From Propionicimonas sp020161015 (lineage in GTDB: Bacteria; Actinomycetota; Actinomycetes; Propionibacteriales; Propionibacteriaceae), in NCBI RefSeq assembly GCF_964266745.1, contig NZ_CAXWGX010000012.1, positions 186,001-250,000 on the forward strand: a DNA stretch of 64,000 nucleotides. The letters are read 5' to 3'. The notes below the pieces were generated by a model. It ran no database searches and was not told the DNA's origin. It worked only from the letters and a program-made list of their open reading frames with translations. The translations under genes were made by a program, and so were the position numbers. Positions 55,509 through 63,607 of this stretch are shown in pieces. How positions within the stretch are numbered: the stretch's first letter is position 1; every line of letters starts with the position of its first letter.

Positions 55509-56798
55509 ATGGAAACCCTCACGGTGATCGGCTTCGCCGTCGCGTTCTTCGCCCTGATCATGGTCTCGGTCGCGCTGCACGAGATCGGGCACATGGTGCC
55601 GGCCAGGCTGTTCGGCGTCCGCGTGCCGCGCTACTTCGTCGGCTTCGGCCCGACGATGTGGTCGACACGCCGCGGGGAGACCGAGTACGGCGTGAAGTGG
55701 TTCCCCCTGGGCGGCTTCGTCCAGCTGCTCGGGATGTACCCGCCGCGCCCGGACGGGAGGCGGCGCCGTACGCGGCTGGCAGAGTTCGCCGACTCGGCCC
55801 GCGCCGCGGAGTGGGAGGAGATCACCCCCACGGACGTGGAGCAGGAGCGGTTGTTCTACCAGAAGAAGACCTGGCAGAAGCTGGTCGTCATGGCGGGCGG
55901 GCCGGCGATGAACCTGCTGATCGCCTTCGTCCTGCTGCTGGGGGTGACCGCGACCTACGGGGTGGTGCGGCCGCAGACGACCATCGCCTATGTCCAGGCG
56001 TGCATCATCGCCGACCCGGCGCGCACCGAGTGCGCGCCCTCCGACCCGCCCTCGCCGGCCGCCGCGGCGGGGTTGCGTCCCGGCGACCGCGTGGTGAGCT
56101 TCAACGGCACCCAGATCACCTCCTACGCCCAGCTGAGCGGCCTGATCAGGGCCAACAGGGACGCGGAGGCGCGGATCGTGGTGGAGCGCGACGGCGCGCT
56201 GGTCGACCTGACCCCGGTGCACACCGTGGTCACCGCCCTCCCCGACACGCTCGACCCGTCGAACCGGGTGCAAGGTGGCTGGCTCGGCGTGAGCCCACAG
56301 ACCCAGCTGGTGCGGGGCGGGCCGGTCGACGTGCTCGGCGACATGTGGACGATGACCCAGCAGAGCGCGGTGGCCCTCGTGCAGTTCCCGCTCAAGGTGT
56401 GGCACGTGGTGTGGGGGCTGGTCACCGGCCAGCCACGCAGCGTCTACGACCCGATCAGCATCGTGGGCGCCAGCACCGTGGCCGGCCAGGTGGTGGCCTC
56501 GGGCGAGGTGGGCCTGCCGCAGAAGGCGGCGACCTTCTTCTCCCTGCTCGCAGCGGTGAACCTGTTCCTCGCGCTGTTCAACTTCATCCCGCTGCCGCCG
56601 CTGGACGGTGGGCACATCGCGGGCGCCCTCTACGAGTGGCTCCGGCGCACCGGCGCCCGGCTGTTCGGGCGCCGCGACCCGGGCTTCTTCGACACCGCGA
56701 AGCTCCTGCCCGTCGCGTACGCGGTCGGTGCGCTGCTGCTGGTCAGCGGTGTCGTGCTGATCCTGGCCGACATCGTCAGCCCGGTGCAGCTCTTCTGA
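55509..56798 (+). CDS. Site-2 intramembrane metalloprotease RseP/Rip1
   Basis: Cuts anti-sigma factors and other membrane proteins within the bilayer. 429 aa. Zinc site HEIGH (about residue 20), second motif LPPLDGGHIAGAL, one central PDZ domain (AAGLRPGDRVVSFNGTQITSYAQL). Membrane segments at about 5-25, 120-145, 340-365 and 405-425. It sits one base after dxr; the same order in M. tuberculosis identifies it as the Rip1 orthologue. Confidence 0.95.
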   Translation: METLTVIGFAVAFFALIMVSVALHEIGHMVPARLFGVRVPRYFVGFGPTMWSTRRGETEYGVKWFPLGGFVQLLGMYPPRPDGRRRRTRLAEFADSARAAEWEEITPTDVEQERLFYQKKTWQKLVVMAGGPAMNLLIAFVLLLGVTATYGVVRPQTTIAYVQACIIADPARTECAPSDPPSPAAAAGLRPGDRVVSFNGTQITSYAQLSGLIRANRDAEARIVVERDGALVDLTPVHTVVTALPDTLDPSNRVQGGWLGVSPQTQLVRGGPVDVLGDMWTMTQQSAVALVQFPLKVWHVVWGLVTGQPRSVYDPISIVGASTVAGQVVASGEVGLPQKAATFFSLLAAVNLFLALFNFIPLPPLDGGHIAGALYEWLRRTGARLFGRRDPGFFDTAKLLPVAYAVGALLLVSGVVLILADIVSPVQLF

Positions 56799-56881
56799 CG
56801 GTCCGGTCCAGGGGCGGCGGCAGCACAACTGCCTCCGGCCGCGTCGGCAGCGCCTGCGTCCCCGCCCCTGCGGGCGGTGGG

Positions 56882-56887
56882 TAGGCT
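56882..56887 (+). promoter_or_regulatory. Putative -10 element of ispG
   Basis: TAGGCT in the 139-base rseP-ispG gap; leader of about 44 bases with CGAGGAG as ribosome binding site. Confidence 0.4.
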
Positions 56888-56937
56888 GTCTGCGGCGGCC
56901 CGGTCGACGGCCGTCGGTGTTGTCGAACGAGGAGTCC

Positions 56938-58086
56938 ATGACCATCAACCTGGGAATGCCCGCCACTCCGCCGCCGGTCCTCGCACCGCGACGTCCCACC
57001 CGGCAGATCAGGGTGGGCAAGGTGCTCGTGGGGGGCGGCGCGCCGGTCTCGGTGCAGTCGATGACCACCACCAAGACCACCGACATCAACGGCACCCTCC
57101 AGCAGATCGCGGAACTCACCGCCACGGGGTGTGACATCGTCCGTGTCGCCGTCCCCAGCCAGGACGACGCCGACGTGCTGCACATCATCGCCAAGAAGAG
57201 CCAGATCCCGGTGATCGCCGACATCCACTTCCAGCCGAAGTACGTGTTCGCCGCCATCGACGCGGGCTGCGCAGCCGTCCGCGTGAACCCGGGCAACATC
57301 CGTGCCTTCGACGACCAGGTGAAGCAGATCGCCCAGGCCGCCTCCGACGCCGGCGTCTCCATCCGCATCGGCGTCAACGCCGGCTCCCTCGACAAGCGGC
57401 TGCTGGCCAAGTACGGCGCTCCCACAGCGGAGGCGCTGGTCGAGTCGGCCCTGTGGGAGGCGAGCCTGTTCGAGGAGCACGGCTTCCGCGACTTCAAGAT
57501 CTCGGTCAAGCACCACGACCCGGTGGTGATGGTGCGCGCCTACGAGCAGCTCAGCGAGGCCTGCGACTATCCGCTGCACCTCGGCGTCACCGAGGCCGGT
57601 CCGGCGTTCCAGGGCACGATCAAGTCCTCGGTCGCCTTCGGCGCGCTGCTGGCCAAGGGGATCGGCGACACCATCCGGGTGTCGCTGTCCGCCCCGCCGG
57701 CCGAGGAGGTGAAGGTCGGGATCAAGATCCTGGAGGCTCTGAACCTGCGCCCGCGCCACCTCGAGATCGTCTCCTGCCCCTCCTGCGGCCGCGCCCAGGT
57801 GGACGTCTACAAGCTGGCCGAGGAGGTCACGGAGGGGCTCACCGGCATGGAGGTCCCCCTGCGCGTCGCCGTCATGGGGTGCGTGGTGAACGGACCCGGC
57901 GAGGCGAGGGAGGCCGACCTGGGCGTCGCGTCCGGCAACGGCAAGGGCCAGATCTTCGTGCGTGGCGAGGTCATCAAGACCGTGCCCGAGTCCGAGATCG
58001 TCGCCACGCTGATCGAGGAGGCCAACCGGCTCGCGGCAGAGATGCCGGACGCGGCGTCCGGCCCCGTCGAGGTCAGCGTCTCCTGA
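56938..58086 (+). CDS. ispG: 4-Hydroxy-3-methylbut-2-enyl diphosphate synthase (flavodoxin)
   Basis: [4Fe-4S] enzyme of the MEP pathway (GcpE). 382 aa, bacterial type without the plant insertion. SVQSMTTTKTTDINGTLQQI, ADIHFQP, VRVNPGNI, and the cluster cysteines in CPSCGR and CVVNGPGEA. ATG 56938 is chosen for CGAGGAG seven bases upstream. Second MEP enzyme in the cluster after dxr; its cluster links it to the suf operon in the same window. Confidence 0.97.
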   Translation: MTINLGMPATPPPVLAPRRPTRQIRVGKVLVGGGAPVSVQSMTTTKTTDINGTLQQIAELTATGCDIVRVAVPSQDDADVLHIIAKKSQIPVIADIHFQPKYVFAAIDAGCAAVRVNPGNIRAFDDQVKQIAQAASDAGVSIRIGVNAGSLDKRLLAKYGAPTAEALVESALWEASLFEEHGFRDFKISVKHHDPVVMVRAYEQLSEACDYPLHLGVTEAGPAFQGTIKSSVAFGALLAKGIGDTIRVSLSAPPAEEVKVGIKILEALNLRPRHLEIVSCPSCGRAQVDVYKLAEEVTEGLTGMEVPLRVAVMGCVVNGPGEAREADLGVASGNGKGQIFVRGEVIKTVPESEIVATLIEEANRLAAEMPDAASGPVEVSVS

Positions 58087-58105
58087 CCATGTCCGCCGCG
58101 TAGCC

Positions 58106-58933
58106 ATGTCCGCCCGGATCCTCACCACCTGGGACGCCGGCACCGCCCGGCGGCTCGTCGCCGAGGACCCGGTTGCGAACGTGTTCGTCGGCTCCCGCCT
58201 CGATGCGGGCGTGCTCAACCCCGGCGCCCCCGGCGTGCTGTGGGGCTGGCCGGGCGACCACCCGTCCGCGCTGCTGCACAGCGGGGCGAACCTGGTGCCG
58301 GTGGTCACGGACTCCGAGGCGCTCCCTGCGTTCGTCGAGGCCGTGGGACGCCGGCGCACCTGCCAGTCGATCGTGGGGCCCTCCTGGTTCGCGCTGCCGT
58401 TCTGGCGAGCGCTGGGGGAGCGCTGGGGCAAGTCGTACAGCCAGGTGCGCGAGGTCCGTCCCCGCCAGCCGGTGATGGCGATCACCGATTCTCCCGCCGT
58501 GCCCGCCGACCCTCGCGTCAGGCCGATCACCGCTGCCGACTTCGACTCCTACTTCGCCGCCTCGGTCGCGATGTACACCGAAGAGGTGGGGGCCGACCCG
58601 CTCGCCGGCGGTGACACCAGCTACCGCAGCTACTGCCGCTGGCTGGTGGATTCCGGGCGCGCGTTCGGCATCGTCGAGGGCGGCCGGGTGGTCTTCAAGA
58701 GCGACATCGGCGCGGCCAGCGGACCGGTCGCGCAGATCCAGGGGGTCTGGCTGGACCCGTCCCTGCGCGGAAGAGGGCTCTCCGAACCCGCGGTCGCCGC
58801 GGTCACCGAGTACGTGCTCGCCGAGTACCCGACGGCCTGCCTGTACGTGAACGACTTCAACATCCGCGCCATCCGCTGCTACGAGCGGGTCGGCTACCGG
58901 CAGTCCGGGGAGTTCGCCACCGTCCTGTTCTGA
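58106..58933 (+). CDS. GNAT acetyltransferase with N-terminal DUF4081 domain
   Basis: 275 aa. The N-terminal half (AEDPVANVFVGSRLDAG...GVLWGWPGDHPSALLHSGANLVPV) matches DUF4081, the C-terminal half is a GNAT domain with the acetyl-CoA loop LDPSLRGRGLSEPAVAAV and VNDFNIRAIRCYERVGY. Substrate unknown. The same protein follows gcpE in M. tuberculosis (Rv2867c, from memory). Confidence 0.9.
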   Translation: MSARILTTWDAGTARRLVAEDPVANVFVGSRLDAGVLNPGAPGVLWGWPGDHPSALLHSGANLVPVVTDSEALPAFVEAVGRRRTCQSIVGPSWFALPFWRALGERWGKSYSQVREVRPRQPVMAITDSPAVPADPRVRPITAADFDSYFAASVAMYTEEVGADPLAGGDTSYRSYCRWLVDSGRAFGIVEGGRVVFKSDIGAASGPVAQIQGVWLDPSLRGRGLSEPAVAAVTEYVLAEYPTACLYVNDFNIRAIRCYERVGYRQSGEFATVLF

Positions 58934-58984
58934 GCGGACGGCCCGCCCTCCGGCGGCGGCCGGTCCCCGTGGTAGGAAGGTCGC

Positions 58985-59362
58985 ATGGACACCGGCTGCA
59001 CCCTCACCACGATCACCCTGGCCGCACCCGAACCCCTCGCGCTGGCCCGCTTCTACGCCCGCCTGCTCGGTTGGGCGGAGCCCACGACCGGTGACGACGA
59101 CTGGCTGGCGCTGCGCAATCCGTCCGGCGGCATCGGGCTCGCGTTCCAGGCGGAGCCCACCCACGTCCCCCCGGTCTGGCCGCAGGGGCCCGGCACCCAG
59201 CAGATGCAGGCGCACCTCGAGATCAGGGTCGACGACCTCGACGCCGGCGTCGCGCACGCGCTGGCGTGCGGCGCCCGGCTGGCCGCGTTCCAGCCCCAGG
59301 ACGACGTGCGGGTCTGCCTCGACCCGGCCGGGCACCCCTTTTGCCTCTGGATCGAGGCCTGA
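58985..59362 (+). CDS. VOC/glyoxalase-like domain protein
   Basis: 125 aa, a single vicinal oxygen chelate domain: LARFYARLLGWAEP and HLEIRVDDLDAGVAHALACGARL, ending LDPAGHPFCLWIEA. Metal residues are partly present (the His in AHLEI and the final Glu). Function not assignable. GGAAGG lies 4 bases before ATG 58985. Confidence 0.88.
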   Translation: MDTGCTLTTITLAAPEPLALARFYARLLGWAEPTTGDDDWLALRNPSGGIGLAFQAEPTHVPPVWPQGPGTQQMQAHLEIRVDDLDAGVAHALACGARLAAFQPQDDVRVCLDPAGHPFCLWIEA

Positions 59363-59402
59363 GCACCCGCTCTGTTCCTCGCCGTTCGCCGAGGGGCAGC
59401 CC

Positions 59403-59882
59403 TCAGGCGATCTCCTCCACCGGGGCGCCGGTGAGCTGGACGAGCTCGTCGGGCGAGAGCGGGAAGACGGCGTAGGGGTGCCCGGCGGCGGCCCAGACCT
59501 GGTCGAAGCGGAACAGTTCGCGGTCGACGAGGATCACCGGAGCGCTGGTGTGGCCGATCGGGGAGACCCCGCCGATCGAGAACCCCGTGGACGCCTTCAC
59601 GAAGTCCGCGTCCGCACGGCCCACCTTCCCGACCAGGGCGGAGACCTTCTTCTCGTCCACCCGCAGGTCGCCGGAGGTCACCACGAGAACCGCGGCGTCG
59701 TCGGACAGGCGCCGGAACACGATGCTCTTCGCGATCTGGCCGAGCTGGACGCCGAGCGCGGACGCGGCGTCCGCCGCGGTGCGTCCGGTGACCGGCAGCA
59801 TCACGACCTCGTGCGGGTGGCCGAGCCCGGCCAGGGTCTCGCCGACGCGGCGGGCGCCGTCGGGGATCGGGGTCTGCGTCAC
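59403..59882 (-). CDS. YbaK/ProX-type aminoacyl-tRNA deacylase
   Basis: 159 aa YbaK/EbsC domain. TGRTAADAASALGVQLGQIAKSIVF contains the conserved catalytic-region Lys; FSIGGVSPIGHTSAPVILVD is the GxxxGxxxP-like motif. Related proteins hydrolyse mischarged tRNAs (Cys/Ala-tRNAPro), which is interesting because proS lies 1.3 kb away, but they are not an operon. Start GTG 59882, with CAGGAT 6 bases upstream inside the DUF1304 gene. Confidence 0.9.
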   Translation of the reverse strand: MTQTPIPDGARRVGETLAGLGHPHEVVMLPVTGRTAADAASALGVQLGQIAKSIVFRRLSDDAAVLVVTSGDLRVDEKKVSALVGKVGRADADFVKASTGFSIGGVSPIGHTSAPVILVDRELFRFDQVWAAAGHPYAVFPLSPDELVQLTGAPVEEIA

Positions 59883-59886
59883 GCGG

Positions 59887-60291
59887 TCATCCTGCCATCG
59901 TGGCGCCACCCGCCAGGGCCGTGCCCAGCAGCAGGATGGCGAGCAGCGGGGGACCGGCCTGCACCAGCGCCGCCCGCCGCTTGGCCGGCGAGGACAGCGC
60001 GAGCACCAGGCCGGCCGCCACCATCGATCCCGTGCCGGCGAGGACCAGGGTCGCGCCCACGAGGGAGTGGCCGAGTGCGAACAGGGCGATGCCCGCGGCC
60101 ACGAGCACGGCGAGGAACAGGTTGTAGAAGCCCTGGTTGAAGGCCAGCTCCCTGGTGGCCTCGGCCTGCTGCGGGGTGGTGCCGAAGGCCGCGCGCCCCC
60201 GGGGGCCGGTCCACCACAGCGACTCCAGGGCGAAGATGTAGACGTGGATCCCCGCGGCGAGTCCGGCGAGGACGAGGCCGGTCACGAGCAT
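59887..60291 (-). CDS. DUF1304 membrane protein
   Basis: 134 aa, four membrane segments. GIHVYIFALESLWWTGPRGRAAFGT and FNQGFYNLFLAVLVAAGIALF are typical of DUF1304. Function unknown. Start ATG 60291 is chosen for GGGGGAA upstream; longer frames exist. Four bases before the YbaK gene, so probably co-transcribed. Confidence 0.87.
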   Translation of the reverse strand: MLVTGLVLAGLAAGIHVYIFALESLWWTGPRGRAAFGTTPQQAEATRELAFNQGFYNLFLAVLVAAGIALFALGHSLVGATLVLAGTGSMVAAGLVLALSSPAKRRAALVQAGPPLLAILLLGTALAGGATMAG

Positions 60292-60390
60292 GTGCTGTTC
60301 CCCCTGGTCGATGGCGTGCGCCCACCACAACCCCGGCGGCGCCCGGGTATTCCCCGCCCCGAGGGACGACCGGGCCGGTGCCGGGTCTTG

Positions 60391-60409
60391 TGAGGTGAGG
60401 CTAACCTCA
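60391..60409. promoter_or_regulatory. DtxR/IdeR iron box
   Basis: TGAGGTGAGGCTAACCTCA matches the 19-bp DtxR/IdeR consensus TTAGGTTAGGCTAACCTAA at 16 positions. TAACCT inside it could be the -10 of the siderophore-interacting protein gene 31 bases downstream. Iron-loaded regulator would repress transcription. Confidence 0.85.
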
Positions 60410-60440
60410 GTGCACCGCCCGAGGACGAAGGACTTCCGCC

Positions 60441-61190
60441 GTGACCGTCACCACCCCTGCCGCGTTCGAGACCGTCCCGCTGGAGGCGCGCCTGCGTCCG
60501 GCGGAACTCGTCGCCCGGACCTGGCTCACGCCCGGCTACGTGCGGATCCGGGTCGCCGGCGAGGACCTGCGTGGCTTCGAGGCTCCCGGGGCGGACGACC
60601 ACGTCCGGCTCTTCTTCGCCCCGGCCGGCGTGGCCCTGCCCGCGACGCCGGAGGAGTGGCGCGAGCTGCCGAGCCGTGAGTACACGCCGATGAACGCCGA
60701 CCCGGTCGAGGGCTGGGTCGAGTTCGACGTCGTGATCCACGGCGACGGCCCCGGCTCGCAGTGGGCCTCGGCCGCGCCCCTCGGCTCCGCGCTGGCTGTC
60801 GCCGGGCCGCGGCGGACGAACGCCGTCACCGCGGAGCCCGACGCCTGGTTCCTCGCCGGGGACGAGACCGCCGTCCCGGCCATCTCCCGCTTCCTCCGCT
60901 CCCGGCGTCCCGGCACGCCGGCCCGCGTGCTCGTCGAGGTCGCACCGGAGAACGAGCTGGTGCCGATCCCCGGCGACGCCGCCGCGCACGTCACCGTGCT
61001 GGTCCGTGGCCGCGACCGTCTCACCGACGCGCTGGCCGCGCTGGGGGAGAGCGACCGGCCGTCCGGGTCGGTGCTGGGCTTCGTCGCGTCCGAGGCAGAG
61101 GTGGTTCCGGCGGCCCGCGCGTTGCTGCTGGGACGCTGGGAGCTGCCCGCGGAGGCCGTCATCGTGAAGGGCTACTGGCGCCACGGGTGA
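60441..61190 (+). CDS. Siderophore-interacting protein (FAD-dependent ferric reductase)
   Basis: 249 aa SIP/ViuB family: N-terminal FAD domain (SREYTPMNADPVEGWVEFDVVIHGDGPGSQWASAAPLG) and C-terminal NAD(P)H domain (WFLAGDETAVPAISRFL, ending VKGYWRHG). Releases iron from ferric siderophores in the cytoplasm. No siderophore uptake genes adjacent. Under iron-box control (60391-60409). Start GTG 60441 with AAGGA upstream. Confidence 0.94.
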   Translation: MTVTTPAAFETVPLEARLRPAELVARTWLTPGYVRIRVAGEDLRGFEAPGADDHVRLFFAPAGVALPATPEEWRELPSREYTPMNADPVEGWVEFDVVIHGDGPGSQWASAAPLGSALAVAGPRRTNAVTAEPDAWFLAGDETAVPAISRFLRSRRPGTPARVLVEVAPENELVPIPGDAAAHVTVLVRGRDRLTDALAALGESDRPSGSVLGFVASEAEVVPAARALLLGRWELPAEAVIVKGYWRHG

Positions 61191-61221
61191 CCGCAGGCGG
61201 GGGAGGGTCCCCGCGGCTCGC

Positions 61222-61227
61222 TAAGAT
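61222..61227 (+). promoter_or_regulatory. -10 element for leaderless proS
   Basis: TAAGAT, 6 bases before GTG 61234. Confidence 0.6.
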
Positions 61228-61233
61228 CGCCCG

Positions 61234-63018
61234 GTGATCACCCGCCTTTCCCAGCTGTTCGTCCGTACCCTGCGTGAGGATCCCGCGGACGCCGAGGTCC
61301 CCAGCCACCGCTGGCTGGTCCGTGCCGGCTACATCCGGCGCACCGCCCCCGGCATCTACACCTGGCTGCCGCTGGGACTGAGGGTCCTCCAGCAGGTCGA
61401 GCGGATCGTCCGCGAGGAGATGGACGCGATGGGCGCGCAGGAGGTGCGCTTCCCCGCGCTGCTCCCCCGAGAGCCCTACGAGGCCACGCACCGCTGGACC
61501 GAGTACGGGCCCAACCTGTTCCGCCTCAAGGACCGCAAGGGCGGCGACTACCTGCTCGGCCCGACGCACGAGGAGATGTTCACCCTGCTGGTGAAGGACC
61601 TGTACTCCTCGTACAAGGACCTCCCGCTGTCGCTGTACCAGATCCAGACCAAGTACCGCGACGAGGCACGGCCCCGGGCCGGCCTGCTGCGCGGCCGTGA
61701 GTTCGTGATGAAGGACTCCTACTCCTTCGACGTCGACGACGAGGGGCTGGCCGCGTCCTACGAGGCGCACCGGCGCGCGTACGTCCGCATCTTCGAGCGC
61801 CTGGGGCTCACCTACGTGATCGTGAAGGCCACCTCCGGCGCGATGGGCGGTTCGGCGTCGGAGGAGTTCCTCGCCGTCTCCCCGACGGGCGAGGACACCT
61901 TCGTGCGTTCACCGGGCGGCTACGCGGCGAACGTGGAGGCCGTCCGCATCGCACCCCCGCCCGCGCAGGACGCCGAAGGAATCGGCCCGGCGCGCACCGT
62001 CGACACCCCGGACACCGGCACGATCGTCGAGCTGGTCGACGTGGCCAACCAGAAGTTCCCGCGCCCCGACCGCGCCTGGACGGCGGCCGACACCCTCAAG
62101 AACGTGGTGTTCCGTCTCGTCCAGCCCGACGGCCGAAGCGAGCTCCTGGTCGTCGGCCTGCCCGGTGACCGCGACGTGGACATGAAGCGGCTCGAGGCCG
62201 CCGTGTCGCCGGCCGAGGCGGCGCCCGTCACCGACGAGGACTTCGCCGACAACCCCGGCCTGGTGAAGGGCTACATCGGCCCGGTGTCGCTGGCCACGGG
62301 TGAGGCCGTGCAGTACCTCGGGGCCGAGGGCCCGCTGAAGGTGCGCTACCTGACCGACCCGCGGGTCGTGGACGGCACCGCCTGGATCACCGGCGCCAAC
62401 GTCGTCGACACCCACATGGTCGACGTGGTGGCCGGCCGCGACTTCACCTCCGACGGCGTGCTCGACGTCGCCGAGATCCGCGAGGGCGATCCCGCCCCCG
62501 ACGGCTCCGGCCCGCTCAGCCTGGCCCGTGGCATCGAGATGGGCCACATCTTCCAGCTCGGCCGCAAGTACGCCGATGCGCTGGGGCTGAAGGTGCTCGA
62601 CGCCAACGGCAAGCTCGTGACGGTCACGATGGGCTCCTACGGCGTGGGCGTGTCCCGCGCCGTGGCCGCCGTGGCGGAGGCGACCTGCGACGAGCGCGGC
62701 CTGGCGTGGCCCCGCGCGCTCGCGCCCTTCGACGTGCAGGTGCTGGCCACCGGCAAGGGCGACGAGATCGCTGCCGCCGCCGAGCAGCTGGCACACGACC
62801 TCGACGCGCGTGGCGTCCGCGTGCTGCTCGACGACCGCAAGGCGAGCCCCGGGGTGAAGTTCGCCGACGCGGAGATCATGGGCATGCCGGTCTCGGTCGT
62901 GGTCGGGCGCGGACTGGCCGACGGGCTCGTCGAGGTGCGCGACCGCGCCACCGGCGAGCGTGCCGAGGTGCCGGTCGCGGGTGCCGTGGACGCGGTGCTC
63001 GCAGCCGTCCGCGGCTGA
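61234..63018 (+). CDS. proS: Prolyl-tRNA synthetase, bacterial type
   Basis: 594 aa class II synthetase. Motif 2 TKYRDEARPRAGLLRGREFVMKDSYSF; an editing (INS) domain follows (ATSGAMGGSASEEFLAV, later VELVDVANQKFP), then motif 3 MGSYGVGVSRAVAAVAE and the anticodon-binding domain. The insertion domain should clear Ala-tRNAPro. Start GTG 61234 has TAAGAT exactly 6 bases upstream, so the mRNA is predicted leaderless. Confidence 0.97.
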   Translation: MITRLSQLFVRTLREDPADAEVPSHRWLVRAGYIRRTAPGIYTWLPLGLRVLQQVERIVREEMDAMGAQEVRFPALLPREPYEATHRWTEYGPNLFRLKDRKGGDYLLGPTHEEMFTLLVKDLYSSYKDLPLSLYQIQTKYRDEARPRAGLLRGREFVMKDSYSFDVDDEGLAASYEAHRRAYVRIFERLGLTYVIVKATSGAMGGSASEEFLAVSPTGEDTFVRSPGGYAANVEAVRIAPPPAQDAEGIGPARTVDTPDTGTIVELVDVANQKFPRPDRAWTAADTLKNVVFRLVQPDGRSELLVVGLPGDRDVDMKRLEAAVSPAEAAPVTDEDFADNPGLVKGYIGPVSLATGEAVQYLGAEGPLKVRYLTDPRVVDGTAWITGANVVDTHMVDVVAGRDFTSDGVLDVAEIREGDPAPDGSGPLSLARGIEMGHIFQLGRKYADALGLKVLDANGKLVTVTMGSYGVGVSRAVAAVAEATCDERGLAWPRALAPFDVQVLATGKGDEIAAAAEQLAHDLDARGVRVLLDDRKASPGVKFADAEIMGMPVSVVVGRGLADGLVEVRDRATGERAEVPVAGAVDAVLAAVRG

Positions 63019-63031
63019 CCCCGGCACCGCC

Positions 63032-63047
63032 GGCCCCGTCCGGGGCC
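63032..63047 (+). terminator. Short hairpin after proS
   Basis: GGCCCC and GGGGCC form a 6-bp stem over GTCC, 13 bases after the proS stop and directly before the rimP -10. Weak; no T run. Confidence 0.35.
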
Positions 63048-63053
63048 TAGAAT
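63048..63053 (+). promoter_or_regulatory. Putative -10 element of rimP-nusA operon
   Basis: TAGAAT, leaving a leader of about 52 bases before ATG 63112, in which AGGGA is the ribosome binding site. Confidence 0.45.
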
Positions 63054-63111
63054 TGGCAGCCTGCGCAGCACAACACAACCGCATTCGCACAATCGGATCG
63101 AGGGACTGGCC

Positions 63112-63606
63112 ATGAACACCGCTGACCTGGAGGCGTTGGTCGCACCTGTGGCCGCGTCGCACTCCCTCGAGGTGGACCGGCTCGAGGTGATGACCGCGGG
63201 CAAGCGCTCGGTGGTGCGGGTCTTCCTCGACGGCGACGGCCCGGCGGGCCGCGGGCCGTCCCTGGACGAGATCGCCGAGGCGACGCGGGCCATCTCCGCG
63301 GTCCTTGACGCCGCGGACATCACCAAGGGCCGCCCCTACACCCTCGAGGTCTCCTCGCGCGGGGTGAGCCGTCCGCTCACCCACCCCCGGCACTTCCGCC
63401 GCAACACCGGACGCCTGGTCGAGCTCGCGCTGGCCGAGGGCACGGTGACCGGACGGGTGCTCGCCGCGGACGAGGAGTCGGTCGAGGTCGAGGTCGACGG
63501 CACCCCACGGCGCGTGGCGCTGGCGGACGTGCGGCGGGCACTGGTGCAGGTGGAACTGAACCGGCCGGTCGAGGGCGAGGACACCGAAGAGGAAGCAGAG
63601 GTCTGA
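63112..63606 (+). CDS. rimP: Ribosome maturation factor RimP
   Basis: 30S assembly factor. 164 aa with N-terminal (VDRLEVMTAGKRSVVRVFLD...LDEIAEATRAISAVLD) and C-terminal SH3-like domains (YTLEVSSRGVSRPLTHPRHFRRNTGRLV). The C-terminus is acidic. Standard first gene before nusA. Confidence 0.95.
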   Translation: MNTADLEALVAPVAASHSLEVDRLEVMTAGKRSVVRVFLDGDGPAGRGPSLDEIAEATRAISAVLDAADITKGRPYTLEVSSRGVSRPLTHPRHFRRNTGRLVELALAEGTVTGRVLAADEESVEVEVDGTPRRVALADVRRALVQVELNRPVEGEDTEEEAEV

Positions 63607-63607
63607 C

